A stretch of DNA of 7,522 bases from an uncultured Bacteroidales bacterium (GTDB lineage: Bacteria; Bacteroidota; Bacteroidia; Bacteroidales; Paludibacteraceae): assembly GCA_900556095.1 (NCBI GenBank), contig USNU01000066.1, forward strand, positions 1 through 7,522. Direction: 5' to 3'. Positions 1-6,996 of the stretch are shown in pieces. How positions within the stretch are numbered: the stretch's first letter is position 1; each line of letters opens with the position of its first letter. The notes under the pieces were generated by a model, which was not told where the DNA came from, made no database searches, and saw only the letters and a program-made list of their open reading frames with translations. The translations under genes and the position numbers were made by a program.

Positions 1-3000
1 GTCGAGGAGCTTGCCGTCCGGGTCTTTCTTGACGACTTCCGTCTCCTCCGTGGTTTTGTTGCCGTCGGTCGTTTCGGTGACAGCGGTCGTGGTCGAGCTC
101 CCGTCCGGTTCGGTCTTGACAGTGACTGTCTCTTTCTCCCCGCCCTTTTCGGTGATTGTAACCTCTTCGGAGCCGAGCGGTTCGCGCGCAACGGCATTGC
201 CGTCGATGGTAAACGACTGTATCTCCAACTTGGGCAGACCGATGGTGGCAGTGGTGTTGAGCAGGTAATCCACACATGCGTCTATCAGTTTCTTTCCCAC
301 TCCGGTCAGGCGTTTGCTGCTTTGGATAGAGAGTGGGAAGCAGATATATTTCTTGCCCCCGCGCAGCGAAGCAGGCACCTCGTGCAGGAAAGTCTCCTCC
401 TTGCCGTCTGCGGTATATTCTTCGCCGCGGGTGGCAGCGGTGGCCAAGCAGAGTGTACCCTGATAGTCCACTGCTGCGGGCATTAGTCCCTTGCCTACCA
501 CAGAATCAATCACTTGAATCGCATCACCTTGTTTCTTGCCCATTGCCTTGATAATAGGGTGGGTGGGCTGTACTACACGTATGGATTTATTGTTGATACT
601 GCCGTTGTCAGGGTCGCCCCAATCGAGACGGCTTTCCGAGTAGGAGAACGACTTCATATTCAGTACGGGCATACTGATTTGGTTACCGCGTGCCAATGCC
701 ATAATTTCCCCGTTGTTGGCGTCCACATCTTCCGAGATAAGCACCCACTTATATTTCGCATATTGTGTCTTATCGCGCAGTTGGCTTTGTGCCTTGCGGG
801 GGACCATATTTTTCCCTTTGCTCTTTAAGTACAAATATACGCCGTCTTTCTCATAAGCACCTGTGTTTTTGTAGAGATAGAGTACGGGGTTGTTGCCAGG
901 GTCAAAAGTGGTAACGGTTAGTTTGCCCGTAATGCTATTGCCACCTAATACACTGATAGTGAACGGATAAACACCCGCCGTGGTAGGTGTGCCGCTGATG
1001 GTGTAGGTGCCATTGCTTCCGCTTCCCGTTATCCCTGTCGGCGTACCGTTGGTCCATGTGAGAGTGATATCTTTGTCGCTCAATGCGTAGTAGCGGAATG
1101 TAAATCCGTCAATGGCCTCGTTGGTAAATCCGTCCTGTATAGTGTCGGAGGTGGCTTCAATCTTTGAGGTGATAGTCAGTTTGCCGCTGAGTGAGTTGGT
1201 TACTTGGTTGCTTTGGTTGTATGCCACCACCTTATATATATATGTTCCGACAGGGCAGTTGGCAGTTCCGCTCAGGGTCAGCGTGTCGCCAATGCCGTCG
1301 CTGTTGCCTTTGTTGAGACTGATACCGGTGGCACTCGCCCCCTCCCATTCCAAGACGGTCTTGCCCTTGCTGTTGTATTTGGTATAGTAGGTAACAGGTG
1401 CCATCAAGCGGGTTTGCAATACATTCTGCGTGGAGTCATTGCCCTTTATCCAACTTACACGCGGTTCATCTGCCACCCGCAACGAGAAACCTAAAAGTTT
1501 ACATTGACCGTTGATGGCTTTTACGATCACCACATGCTCGCCTGTGGAAATGCTGTAGCGGCGGATAGTATAGTTGTCTTTATTGAACTGCAAAGGTTGG
1601 AGAATACCGTCTATATATACCTCAAAATACTGATTATTGCCGGGCTTGGTGCCGTTGGTATCTTGTTTCTTGTCCTTCGCATAAATAGAGAACTGGTCAT
1701 ATCCGCTGAAATGGAAAGTGTAGGTATGCCCATTCTCCATACGGTGTTCGCGCCCCGATGAACCTTTGGTAAACTCATCTATGGCAGAAGCCGAGGCGGA
1801 ACCTGTGGAGGCTATTGTTCCCTTAAACCAACCGTCTATTGCCTCGCAAGCAGTGGCGGTCTCGTTGGCGGTTATGCCGTTGGTTCTGTCCGTGCCGGTG
1901 GTGTTGAATGTAGCCAAATCGCTTGCATTGCGGGCGGCATAATATACCTCATACTCCCGTCCGTTGAAGATACTGAGCGTCCCTCCGTAGCCGCCTGCAA
2001 TCTTCTCGGCTTCATAGATACCGGGCGTGTGGGTAGTGAGGTCGGAAGCCGGCACTTTCACGTTGAAAGTAATCGTATAAGTCTGTGTACTGCCGTCCTC
2101 AGCAGTTACTACCACCGTGGCTTTGTCGGTCAGCGACGTGGCTTGCGTAATCTTGATAGTTGCTTTGCTGTCGTTTTCTGTAGCACTCACTTGCGGCACG
2201 GCACTTCCGCTCTCTGCGTCCACCGTGTAGTTGTACACGCCTGCTTGCAGTGTAATAGCCTTGTCGCCTACGGTCAGCGTCTTCAGCGTGGCATCGCTCG
2301 ATTTCGGTTGCTCCATTTGCAGTGTAACGGTGTAGGTGGCAGTCTTGCCCGACGCGGAAGTTACAGCGTATTGTACAGGATTGGTGAAGTCTTGCGCCCC
2401 TTGCGGAGTATAGGAAGCAATGTTGTCGCCCCTTACGGTCGGAGTAAGATTGGTCAGACTTGTTCCGATGGGCAGTGTGGCAGTGATAGTCTTGTTCGCC
2501 GCGTCAATAGTGGCTTGTACGCCTGCTACTACAAATGATGTAATAACAGGTTCATCGGCTGCGGCTTGGCTGAATTGTATCGTATAGGTTTTCTTCGTGG
2601 TCCCGTCCTCGGCAGTAACCAATACCGAAGCCTTGCCCGTTGCTGACGCGGCTGGTGTGATGTTCAGCGTGGCTTTGCTGTCATTAGCGATGGCTGTTAC
2701 ATTCGGTACACCCGAATAGTTGGCAGGCAGCGTAACACTATAGTCTAATGTCTTTGCATCAAAATTCGGCACACTCGTCCCATCATATTTCAACTCTTTC
2801 AGCGTCGCATCATCAGACTTTTGCGCAGGCGTAGAACCTGTATAACTACCATTAGTCAAAACTATAGTGAAAGCACTAATTTTCATTTCTGTTTTATTAT
2901 CTTTGAAATGAAGATAATACTTTCCGTCTTTAAGTGTTAGGTCTGTAGCAGAAAAAGTATATGAACGTGGTCCTTCTCCTTTAGACAAATCCGTTCCTTC

Positions 3001-3393
3001 TTTAGACCATAATCTTTGTTGCGAACTGCCTTCTTGTCCGTTGATAAATAGTTGTAACCATCTGCTCTTTGAATTACTATACACTTCCAATGTGATAGTT
3101 CCCGCTGCATTCTGTGGAACGGGGAGATACAAAGAACTATTGCTATTGCATGAAAGTCCCGAACTGGTAACTTTTAACTTATCTTTTGCGCCTGCTATGT
3201 AGATAATGCCGTTATCCTCTGTTTCTCCGTTAATTTTACTCTCGGACTTAGCTACACTGTACGTCCACTTGCTTTGTGTTGCAGTAAGTATTCGTGCTGT
3301 ATATTTTCCATTAGTCGTTTGCCCGTATGCGGTTACATTCGCACATACGCTGATAAATAAAACAGACAGAACTTTTTTGAATATGTTTTTCAT
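1..3393 (-). CDS. Large secreted multi-domain protein, C-terminus beyond window (partial)
   Basis: The frame is open from the ATG at 3393 to the left edge, giving 1131 codons without a stop. Residues 1-25 form a signal peptide (basic start, hydrophobic core, ending in AYGQ). By eye the order is: a beta-sandwich module at 26-182; a cadherin-like sandwich repeat at about 193-275; a DUF5018-like segment at about 282-360; a second cadherin-like repeat at about 365-445 (both repeats share NDSKAT and TAEDG); a jelly-roll or carbohydrate-binding-like module at about 457-641 opening with YEAEK; two Ig-like (He_PIG-type) repeats at about 642-743 and 745-829, the second with SGTPTTAGVYPF; and an alpha/beta region at about 836-1050 resembling secreted GATase1/ThuA-like domains of Bacteroidetes. 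A Thr/Glu/Lys-rich stretch with PDG repeats starts near 1072. Family knowledge suggests a surface glycan-binding or glycan-degrading protein; the catalytic part, if any, lies beyond the edge. It has its own promoter and is probably not co-transcribed with the apbE gene upstream. Confidence 0.9.
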   Translation of the reverse strand, partial: MKNIFKKVLSVLFISVCANVTAYGQTTNGKYTARILTATQSKWTYSVAKSESKINGETEDNGIIYIAGAKDKLKVTSSGLSCNSNSSLYLPVPQNAAGTITLEVYSNSKSRWLQLFINGQEGSSQQRLWSKEGTDLSKGEGPRSYTFSATDLTLKDGKYYLHFKDNKTEMKISAFTIVLTNGSYTGSTPAQKSDDATLKELKYDGTSVPNFDAKTLDYSVTLPANYSGVPNVTAIANDSKATLNITPAASATGKASVLVTAEDGTTKKTYTIQFSQAAADEPVITSFVVAGVQATIDAANKTITATLPIGTSLTNLTPTVRGDNIASYTPQGAQDFTNPVQYAVTSASGKTATYTVTLQMEQPKSSDATLKTLTVGDKAITLQAGVYNYTVDAESGSAVPQVSATENDSKATIKITQATSLTDKATVVVTAEDGSTQTYTITFNVKVPASDLTTHTPGIYEAEKIAGGYGGTLSIFNGREYEVYYAARNASDLATFNTTGTDRTNGITANETATACEAIDGWFKGTIASTGSASASAIDEFTKGSSGREHRMENGHTYTFHFSGYDQFSIYAKDKKQDTNGTKPGNNQYFEVYIDGILQPLQFNKDNYTIRRYSISTGEHVVIVKAINGQCKLLGFSLRVADEPRVSWIKGNDSTQNVLQTRLMAPVTYYTKYNSKGKTVLEWEGASATGISLNKGNSDGIGDTLTLSGTANCPVGTYIYKVVAYNQSNQVTNSLSGKLTITSKIEATSDTIQDGFTNEAIDGFTFRYYALSDKDITLTWTNGTPTGITGSGSNGTYTISGTPTTAGVYPFTISVLGGNSITGKLTVTTFDPGNNPVLYLYKNTGAYEKDGVYLYLKSKGKNMVPRKAQSQLRDKTQYAKYKWVLISEDVDANNGEIMALARGNQISMPVLNMKSFSYSESRLDWGDPDNGSINNKSIRVVQPTHPIIKAMGKKQGDAIQVIDSVVGKGLMPAAVDYQGTLCLATAATRGEEYTADGKEETFLHEVPASLRGGKKYICFPLSIQSSKRLTGVGKKLIDACVDYLLNTTATIGLPKLEIQSFTIDGNAVAREPLGSEEVTITEKGGEKETVTVKTEPDGSSTTTAVTETTDGNKTTEETEVVKKDPDGKLLD

Positions 3394-3431
3394 ATTTCGA
3401 TAGTATTAATTCATGATATTATTTCACGCTA

Positions 3432-3468
3432 CAAAAATACTGCTTTTTTCGCATACATATGTACATAT
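3432..3468 (-). promoter_or_regulatory. Putative promoter of the large secreted protein, with overlapping palindromes
   Basis: On the minus strand 3439-3432 reads TATTTTTG, an exact TAnnTTTG (-7) match of the Bacteroidetes promoter, about 38 nt before the start codon. No TTTG lies at the expected -33 distance. That place is occupied by two overlapping perfect palindromes, TACATATGTA (3454-3463) and ATATGTACATAT (3457-3468). They could be an operator replacing or masking the -33 element. The -7 match is seen directly; the operator role is inference. Confidence 0.5.
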
Positions 3469-3508
3469 AGTGTGCTTTTTTGTGGAATTTTTGCTACTAA
3501 CCACACTA

Positions 3509-3537
3509 AAGGCGGACAAATACGCATTGCCCGCCTT
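3509..3537 (-). terminator. Putative terminator downstream of apbE
   Basis: A perfect 7-bp GC-rich stem (AAGGCGG at 3509-3515 with CCGCCTT at 3531-3537) lies 21 nt after the apbE stop codon. The 15-nt loop can form three more pairs. There is no strong T-run on the minus side, so termination may be partial or may need another factor. It separates the apbE operon from the promoter of the next gene. Confidence 0.5.
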
Positions 3538-3558
3538 AATTGTTATCGTCTCTATCGG

Positions 3559-4560
3559 TTAATATGCCCAGCCTTGGGATTTCAGTACGACGGTGCTGTC
3601 GCCTTGTGCAACGATGAGGTAGCACTCCGCATCGGCGTGGGTGTTAATCATCTGCATTCCGTCCGTTTCACCCAATACCATACAGGCGGTGGCAAGTGCA
3701 TCGGCACGCATACATGAAGACGCTACCACGGTGGCACTCAGTAGGTTGTGTTGCACAGGGTGGCCGGTACGCGGGTCGATAGTATGACTGCGGCGTTGTC
3801 CGCCCTCGTAGTAGAAATTGCGATAGTTGCCCGATGTTGCCATACAGATGTCGCTTGTCTGCAGTACCTCCTCCATCTCTTGCGACTGCCCCGCAGGGTC
3901 GTCTTGTGGTTTGGTGATGCCAATGCGCCAAGGTTGACCTTGTTTATTTACGCCCTTCGCCACCACTTCGCCGCCTATGTCCACAAGGTAGTTTTGGCAG
4001 CCTTTGTCGGTCAGCAGAGCGGCAATCATATCGCATGCCTGCCCTTTGGCTACCGCACTTGCGTCCAGCATAGTACGCGGGTCGTTTTTGACGACATGGT
4101 GCGCTGTGAGGTGTATTTTGTCAAACCCCACCAGAGGCAAAAGGCTGTCTATCTTTTCTTGCGTAACCTGCTCACGGTTCTTAAAACCAAACCCCCACAG
4201 GTTGACCAACGGTGCCACTGTAATATCAAACGCCCCGTTGCTCTCCTGATATACCCGCGCAGCCTCTTGCCACATCTGCTCAAAATAGACATCAGTGACG
4301 GTGTCTCTGTTTTGATTGATATGGCTGATAACCGAATTGGGATTGAACATACTGAGCGAGTTGTCAAATGCCTCAAAGGCAGACAGAATATCGCTTTGCA
4401 GGTTATCGCCGGTTTCGTACTGCACATTATAATAAGTACCAAATACTTTGCCCCTGTCGGCAAAGTATTTGGTTTCCTTGCGCCGCATTGGCACAATCAA
4501 CAGCAGTATTACTGCGGGAATGATGCACAACGCCGCCGCTATGGTGCGTTTCTTATCCAT
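3559..4560 (-). CDS. apbE: FAD:protein FMN transferase, ApbE family, membrane-anchored
   Basis: This 333-residue protein has the full ApbE signature. Family members hydrolyse FAD with Mg2+ and attach FMN to a Ser/Thr of exported target proteins, such as Rnf/Nqr subunits and FMN-binding-domain proteins. Visible motifs in order are GAFDITVAPLVNLWGFG (109-125), LDASAVAKGQACD (165-177), YLVDIGGEV (191-199), ATSGNYRNF (241-249), SHTIDPRTGHP (258-268) and ADALATA (286-292). D287 and T291 have the spacing of the known metal-binding Asp/Thr pair. Residues 6-24 form one hydrophobic segment after a KKR start; the Cys in it is not in a lipobox, so it is probably an N-terminal inner-membrane anchor with the domain in the periplasm. 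The length is normal for the family and nothing key is missing. The ATG at 4560 is chosen because it gives the anchor. It is the last gene of the apparent operon, 97 nt after the barrel gene. I see no convincing promoter of its own. Confidence 0.95.
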   Translation of the reverse strand: MDKKRTIAAALCIIPAVILLLIVPMRRKETKYFADRGKVFGTYYNVQYETGDNLQSDILSAFEAFDNSLSMFNPNSVISHINQNRDTVTDVYFEQMWQEAARVYQESNGAFDITVAPLVNLWGFGFKNREQVTQEKIDSLLPLVGFDKIHLTAHHVVKNDPRTMLDASAVAKGQACDMIAALLTDKGCQNYLVDIGGEVVAKGVNKQGQPWRIGITKPQDDPAGQSQEMEEVLQTSDICMATSGNYRNFYYEGGQRRSHTIDPRTGHPVQHNLLSATVVASSCMRADALATACMVLGETDGMQMINTHADAECYLIVAQGDSTVVLKSQGWAY

Positions 4561-4599
4561 ACAAACTAATTAGGATTGATGAAGTATGAATTGAATATG

Positions 4600-4639
4600 T
4601 AGGAGTTTGCTCCTATTACCCCCTCCATTGAAAGAGGGG
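4600..4639 (-). repeat. Two adjacent hairpins between the second barrel gene and apbE
   Basis: The 97-nt gap holds two hairpins side by side. The first (in minus-strand order) is CCCCTC/GAGGGG, with arms at 4634-4639 and 4620-4625 and an 8-nt loop. The second is TAGGAG/CTCCTA, with arms at 4610-4615 and 4600-4605 and a 4-nt loop. Neither is followed by a T-run, so they look more like mRNA-stabilising or attenuating structures, or a dispersed palindromic repeat, than an intrinsic terminator. They could lower apbE expression relative to the barrels. Confidence 0.6.
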
Positions 4640-4657
4640 AAGGGGAGGTCTTGGGTC

Positions 4658-5512
4658 TTAGAACCACAGTCCGACACCGATACAGCCGTTGAGGCGTTGC
4701 AGGTAAAGTTTGTCGTCGCCGGCAGCGGGGATAAACACGTTTCCTTTGGTGATTTTGTAGGTGTTGATACTACCTTGTGCGAAGACGGAAATCTCACAGA
4801 GGTCGCCGATAGAGAACGGCTTTTCAATACGTCCGCTCACGTTGTTGACTGCAAACCCGCCTTCGTAGCCGGTGTAGGTACTCTTCCATGGTGTCATTCC
4901 GACTTGCAAACCGAGAGTGATGTCGAAAGGCAGTGTAAAATCGTAGCCTACTTCGATATACGAAGAATAAGCACGTTTCAGATCTCCTTCTTCAGTCTCA
5001 TAGCAGTCGGCACCGGCAACCATCGTGTACCAATTAGCATATAGACCGATGTTTGTCAAATCGCCAAGGTTGTAACCGATCATCACTTCAGTTTGGCTGC
5101 TATTCTCGCTGGCGACATCGAGGTTTTTGTTCCAGTTGAAGAAGTTGGTGCCGTCGCAATAGTAATAATGAGTTGCGCCGAGAGTCAAGCCGTAGAACGT
5201 AAACGTAGCCTCGATGTCCACTTCAGGGACAAAGTAGGTGTTCGGGTTTTTATCTTCGCTCTCGGTAAGACCTTTCTTAAATTTCCAGTCACTGGCTCCC
5301 ACGCTTGCCCATGCACCGATACGGAAAGCGGTATGCTCGCTATCCCAGCCGACAAGTACCTCGGGTTGGAGGCTCAGACCGCCATTGTACTGACCACGCC
5401 ATAAGTACGCACTGGTGAGTTCGGCTCCTGCCTCATACGCAAACGACACTTTTTGTGCCATTACAGCGGTAGTCATTACCACCGCCAACAGACTAACTAA
5501 TACCTTTTTCAT
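4658..5512 (-). CDS. Outer-membrane beta-barrel protein, family unknown (barrel paralogue 2)
   Basis: This 284-residue protein has a clear signal peptide (MKKVLVSLLAVVMTTAVMA, cleavage before Q20). The rest alternates hydrophobic and polar residues, is rich in Tyr, Trp and Gly, and ends in GLWF; a C-terminal Phe is the classic outer-membrane barrel insertion signal. Recognisable blocks are YLWRGQYNGGLSLQ (36-49), PEVDI (96-100), DGTNFFNW (120-127), SSYIEVGY (183-190) and VGMTPWKSTYTG (204-215). All recur in the gene just upstream, so the two are paralogues. The opening block is faintly like the Gcw_chp family of predicted barrels, but I cannot confirm membership. No enzyme motif is visible. 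The start follows the stop of the upstream paralogue by 5 nt, implying co-transcription and perhaps translational coupling. The transported or bound substrate is unknown; the apbE gene downstream hints at an envelope flavin or redox context, by inference only. Confidence 0.85.
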   Translation of the reverse strand: MKKVLVSLLAVVMTTAVMAQKVSFAYEAGAELTSAYLWRGQYNGGLSLQPEVLVGWDSEHTAFRIGAWASVGASDWKFKKGLTESEDKNPNTYFVPEVDIEATFTFYGLTLGATHYYYCDGTNFFNWNKNLDVASENSSQTEVMIGYNLGDLTNIGLYANWYTMVAGADCYETEEGDLKRAYSSYIEVGYDFTLPFDITLGLQVGMTPWKSTYTGYEGGFAVNNVSGRIEKPFSIGDLCEISVFAQGSINTYKITKGNVFIPAAGDDKLYLQRLNGCIGVGLWF

Positions 5513-5517
5513 TTTGT

Positions 5518-6456
5518 TTATAAATTAGTTGATTGATGATTATGCTTGTATTGCCATGACACGCCCAGTGTCAGGTTGGCATTTATACGCTGCTGCCATG
5601 GATTGTGCACTTCCCAGCGCACGTTGTCTTTGGTCATCCGCCATGGGTTGAGCATGACCTCGCCCGCTAATGAGAAACAACACTGTTTCACTTGCCATTG
5701 CTTGCTCAGGGTCACGTCAATGTTTACCACAGCAAAGTCGCCTTTGAAGCCTGTGTAAAGGCTCTTCCACGGCGTCATACCTACGGTGGTGGAGATACCT
5801 ATATCATGCGGCAGCGCAAAGGTGTATTTCAGTTCCAGATAACTCGACCACGCCCGTTGCAGATTGCCTTCGCTGTCCAAATATCCGTCCCTTCCTGCGA
5901 GACGTGTGCACCATAATATACTCAACGGCAGACGGCTGCTCACGGTGTATCTCGCCCGCAGTTCGCTCGTATTGCCTGCTTGTCCGGGTGCGGCGTTGCT
6001 GTAGTTGAAGAATGGTGTGCCGTCGAAATAGTGCATGTGTAGCCAATAGAGTTGCAGCCCCCAACGGTCTAAACCGAGTGTAATATCCACTTCCGGATTA
6101 AAGCCCGAGAATGCCCAATTGGTTGCCCCTACGTTCCACCACATATCAACAAAGAGTCCCTCGTAGTTCATTCGTGCCGAGGCTTGTAGCCCCAATCCAC
6201 CTACGTACTGTCCGCGCCAGATATAGTTTGCAACTATGTTTGCATCCGCGCTCAGCGTCAATCCGATGCGTTTGGGATAATCATCTAACCAACGCTTTTG
6301 TGGAGATGTTGCATCCTGTGTCGTTAATTCATCCGCCGGGAGCATATTTTCCATCAATCGTTCCGTTGCCCGAGTGTTGGCAACGAAAAAAGGCATCACT
6401 CCGACGCATAGCGTCAGAGCAAATGCCCTCCATTTATTCAGTATGGCTTTTGCCAC
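5518..6456 (-). CDS. Outer-membrane beta-barrel protein, family unknown (barrel paralogue 1)
   Basis: From the preferred GTG at 6456 the protein has 312 residues. This start gives a compact signal peptide (AKAILNKWR, then a hydrophobic run, cleavage near ANTRA) and leaves a 5-nt gap after the upstream stop, the same gap as before the next gene. An in-frame GTG at 6486 would add 10 residues and overlap the upstream gene by 25 nt; it cannot be excluded. About 35 mature polar residues precede the barrel, an extension the sister protein lacks. The barrel has the shared blocks YIWRGQYVGGLGLQ, PEVDI, DGTPFFNY, SSYLELKY and VGMTPWKSLYTG. The last predicted strand ends in SWQY and is followed by a nine-residue hydrophilic tail, so the usual terminal aromatic is not at the very end. 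Probably a tandem duplicate that diverged from its neighbour, perhaps a hetero-oligomer partner. Function is unknown; a porin, a scaffold or an enzyme-free channel are all possible. Confidence 0.8.
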   Translation of the reverse strand: MAKAILNKWRAFALTLCVGVMPFFVANTRATERLMENMLPADELTTQDATSPQKRWLDDYPKRIGLTLSADANIVANYIWRGQYVGGLGLQASARMNYEGLFVDMWWNVGATNWAFSGFNPEVDITLGLDRWGLQLYWLHMHYFDGTPFFNYSNAAPGQAGNTSELRARYTVSSRLPLSILWCTRLAGRDGYLDSEGNLQRAWSSYLELKYTFALPHDIGISTTVGMTPWKSLYTGFKGDFAVVNIDVTLSKQWQVKQCCFSLAGEVMLNPWRMTKDNVRWEVHNPWQQRINANLTLGVSWQYKHNHQSTNL

Positions 6457-6461
6457 CTCCG

Positions 6462-6707
6462 TCAGAGACCTTGCTTTGCAGCCCACGCAATGCGGAGTGC
6501 TACCTCCAGGATGCGTGTATCTGTCAACTCTACAATACCGCCCTCGGGACCGGGCTCGATATGGTAACCGTTAGCATTACCCTCGCCATTGAAATACGAG
6601 CGAACAGAATCTGCAGAGACACCCAACTCGTTTGCAATGGCATCCATACTGCCGTGTGGCAGACTATCCTTTACTTCACGAAGACGATTAAATGTAGTAC
6701 GAATCAT
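6462..6707 (-). CDS. Small helix-turn-helix DNA-binding protein
   Basis: This 81-residue protein starts at the ATG at 6707. Residues 20-41 (SMDAIANELGVSADSVRSYF and on) read as a helix-turn-helix similar to LacI-type headpieces (IA..LGVS...V...NG). A glycine/proline-rich turn follows (GYHIEPGPEGG, 47-57), then a C-terminal amphipathic helix from LTDTRILEVALRI. Short regulators of this shape are common in Bacteroidales; I do not recognise a named family. It is the first gene after a well-formed promoter and is followed within 5 nt by the first barrel gene, so it may autoregulate the operon. A candidate site in its leader is the doubled TGCATTA at 6763-6776. There is no effector or ligand domain, so any signal must act through a partner or through DNA alone. 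The DNA-binding role is inferred from the motif only. Confidence 0.7.
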   Translation of the reverse strand: MIRTTFNRLREVKDSLPHGSMDAIANELGVSADSVRSYFNGEGNANGYHIEPGPEGGIVELTDTRILEVALRIAWAAKQGL

Positions 6708-6762
6708 AATTATGTGTTTTTATAGGTTAGTTAATGTTGTTACACCATAATGAATATGACGA

Positions 6763-6776
6763 TGCATTATGCATTA
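6763..6776. repeat. Doubled TGCATTA heptamer in the operon leader
   Basis: TGCATTA occurs twice head to tail (6763-6769, 6770-6776). With the preceding base it also forms a near-palindrome, ATGCAT-T-ATGCAT. It lies about 20-30 nt downstream of the expected transcription start and 56 nt before the first gene, a position suited to a repressor site or leader structure. The role is inference. Confidence 0.4.
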
Positions 6777-6801
6777 CACATTCCGCATTGTTTAACGGGT
6801 G

Positions 6802-6833
6802 CAAAGGTACAGAAAAGAAATGATATATCAAAA
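6802..6833 (-). promoter_or_regulatory. Promoter of the HTH-barrel-barrel-apbE operon
   Basis: On the minus strand the -33 element TTTTG (6833-6829) is followed after exactly 19 nt by TACCTTTG (6809-6802), a perfect TAnnTTTG -7 element. Transcription should start near 6795, leaving a leader of about 88 nt before the ATG at 6707. The ten bases GCAAAGGTAC (6801-6810, plus strand) recur exactly at the small-RNA promoter about 195 bp away. Confidence 0.85.
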
Positions 6834-6853
6834 TAAATGCCCTAAAATCACGG

Positions 6854-6882
6854 AAAAAAAGAACCCCGCAAGGTTCTTCTTT
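6854..6882 (-). terminator. Intrinsic terminator of the small-RNA gene
   Basis: Read on the minus strand, AAGAAGAACC (from 6882) pairs with GGTTCTTTTT across a 6-nt TTGCGG loop, with one G-U pair, and the right arm runs into seven consecutive T (6860-6854). This is a classic stem plus U-tract. It lies just upstream of the operon's -33 element, so it insulates the operon from the small-RNA promoter. Confidence 0.9.
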
Positions 6883-6990
6883 TCAATAAGGTGTTTTGCA
6901 ACATATTTTGTCGATATATTCAGTCTTTTTATTTTTCTTCCAGTATGGCGATGTTGCCGAAGAAATTGACAATCCGTACCGCTGCTATTG
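6854..6990 (-). ncRNA. Candidate structured small RNA, about 135 nt, possibly 6S-like
   Basis: A perfect Bacteroidetes promoter (7028-6997) and a strong terminator (6882-6854) enclose about 135 nt with no credible reading frame. The transcript can form nested helices. The ends close with CAATA (6990-6986) and TATTG (6888-6884), right at the start and right before the terminator. Inside come GCAGC (6985-6981) with GTTGC (6902-6898), TTGTC (6972-6968) with GACAA (6912-6908), TTTCTTC (6965-6959) with GAAGAAA (6940-6934), and a small GGC/GCC hairpin (6958-6947). Helices are separated by asymmetric bubbles, giving a rod. This architecture resembles 6S RNA and the small RNAs described in Bacteroidales (for example the Bacteroidales-1 motif), but I cannot assign a family from memory. 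Promoter and terminator are seen directly; the fold is pairing by eye; the 6S role is inference. Confidence 0.75.
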
Positions 6991-6996
6991 TGTTTG

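Noticed and set aside
3748..4569. A 273-codon open frame on the plus strand.
   Set aside because: It lies fully antisense to the well-supported apbE gene, and its translation has no recognisable domain; it is a by-product of apbE codon usage.
4658..6486. GASD/GATN and GATH strings in the barrels, recalling the ApbE flavinylation motif (S/T-G-A-S/T-x-S/T).
   Set aside because: The preceding residue is Val or Leu rather than Ser/Thr, the following context does not fit, and no FMN-binding domain is present.
6111..6725. A 204-codon open frame on the plus strand.
   Set aside because: It is antisense to the first barrel gene and the HTH gene, its product is low in structure signals, and there is no promoter for it.
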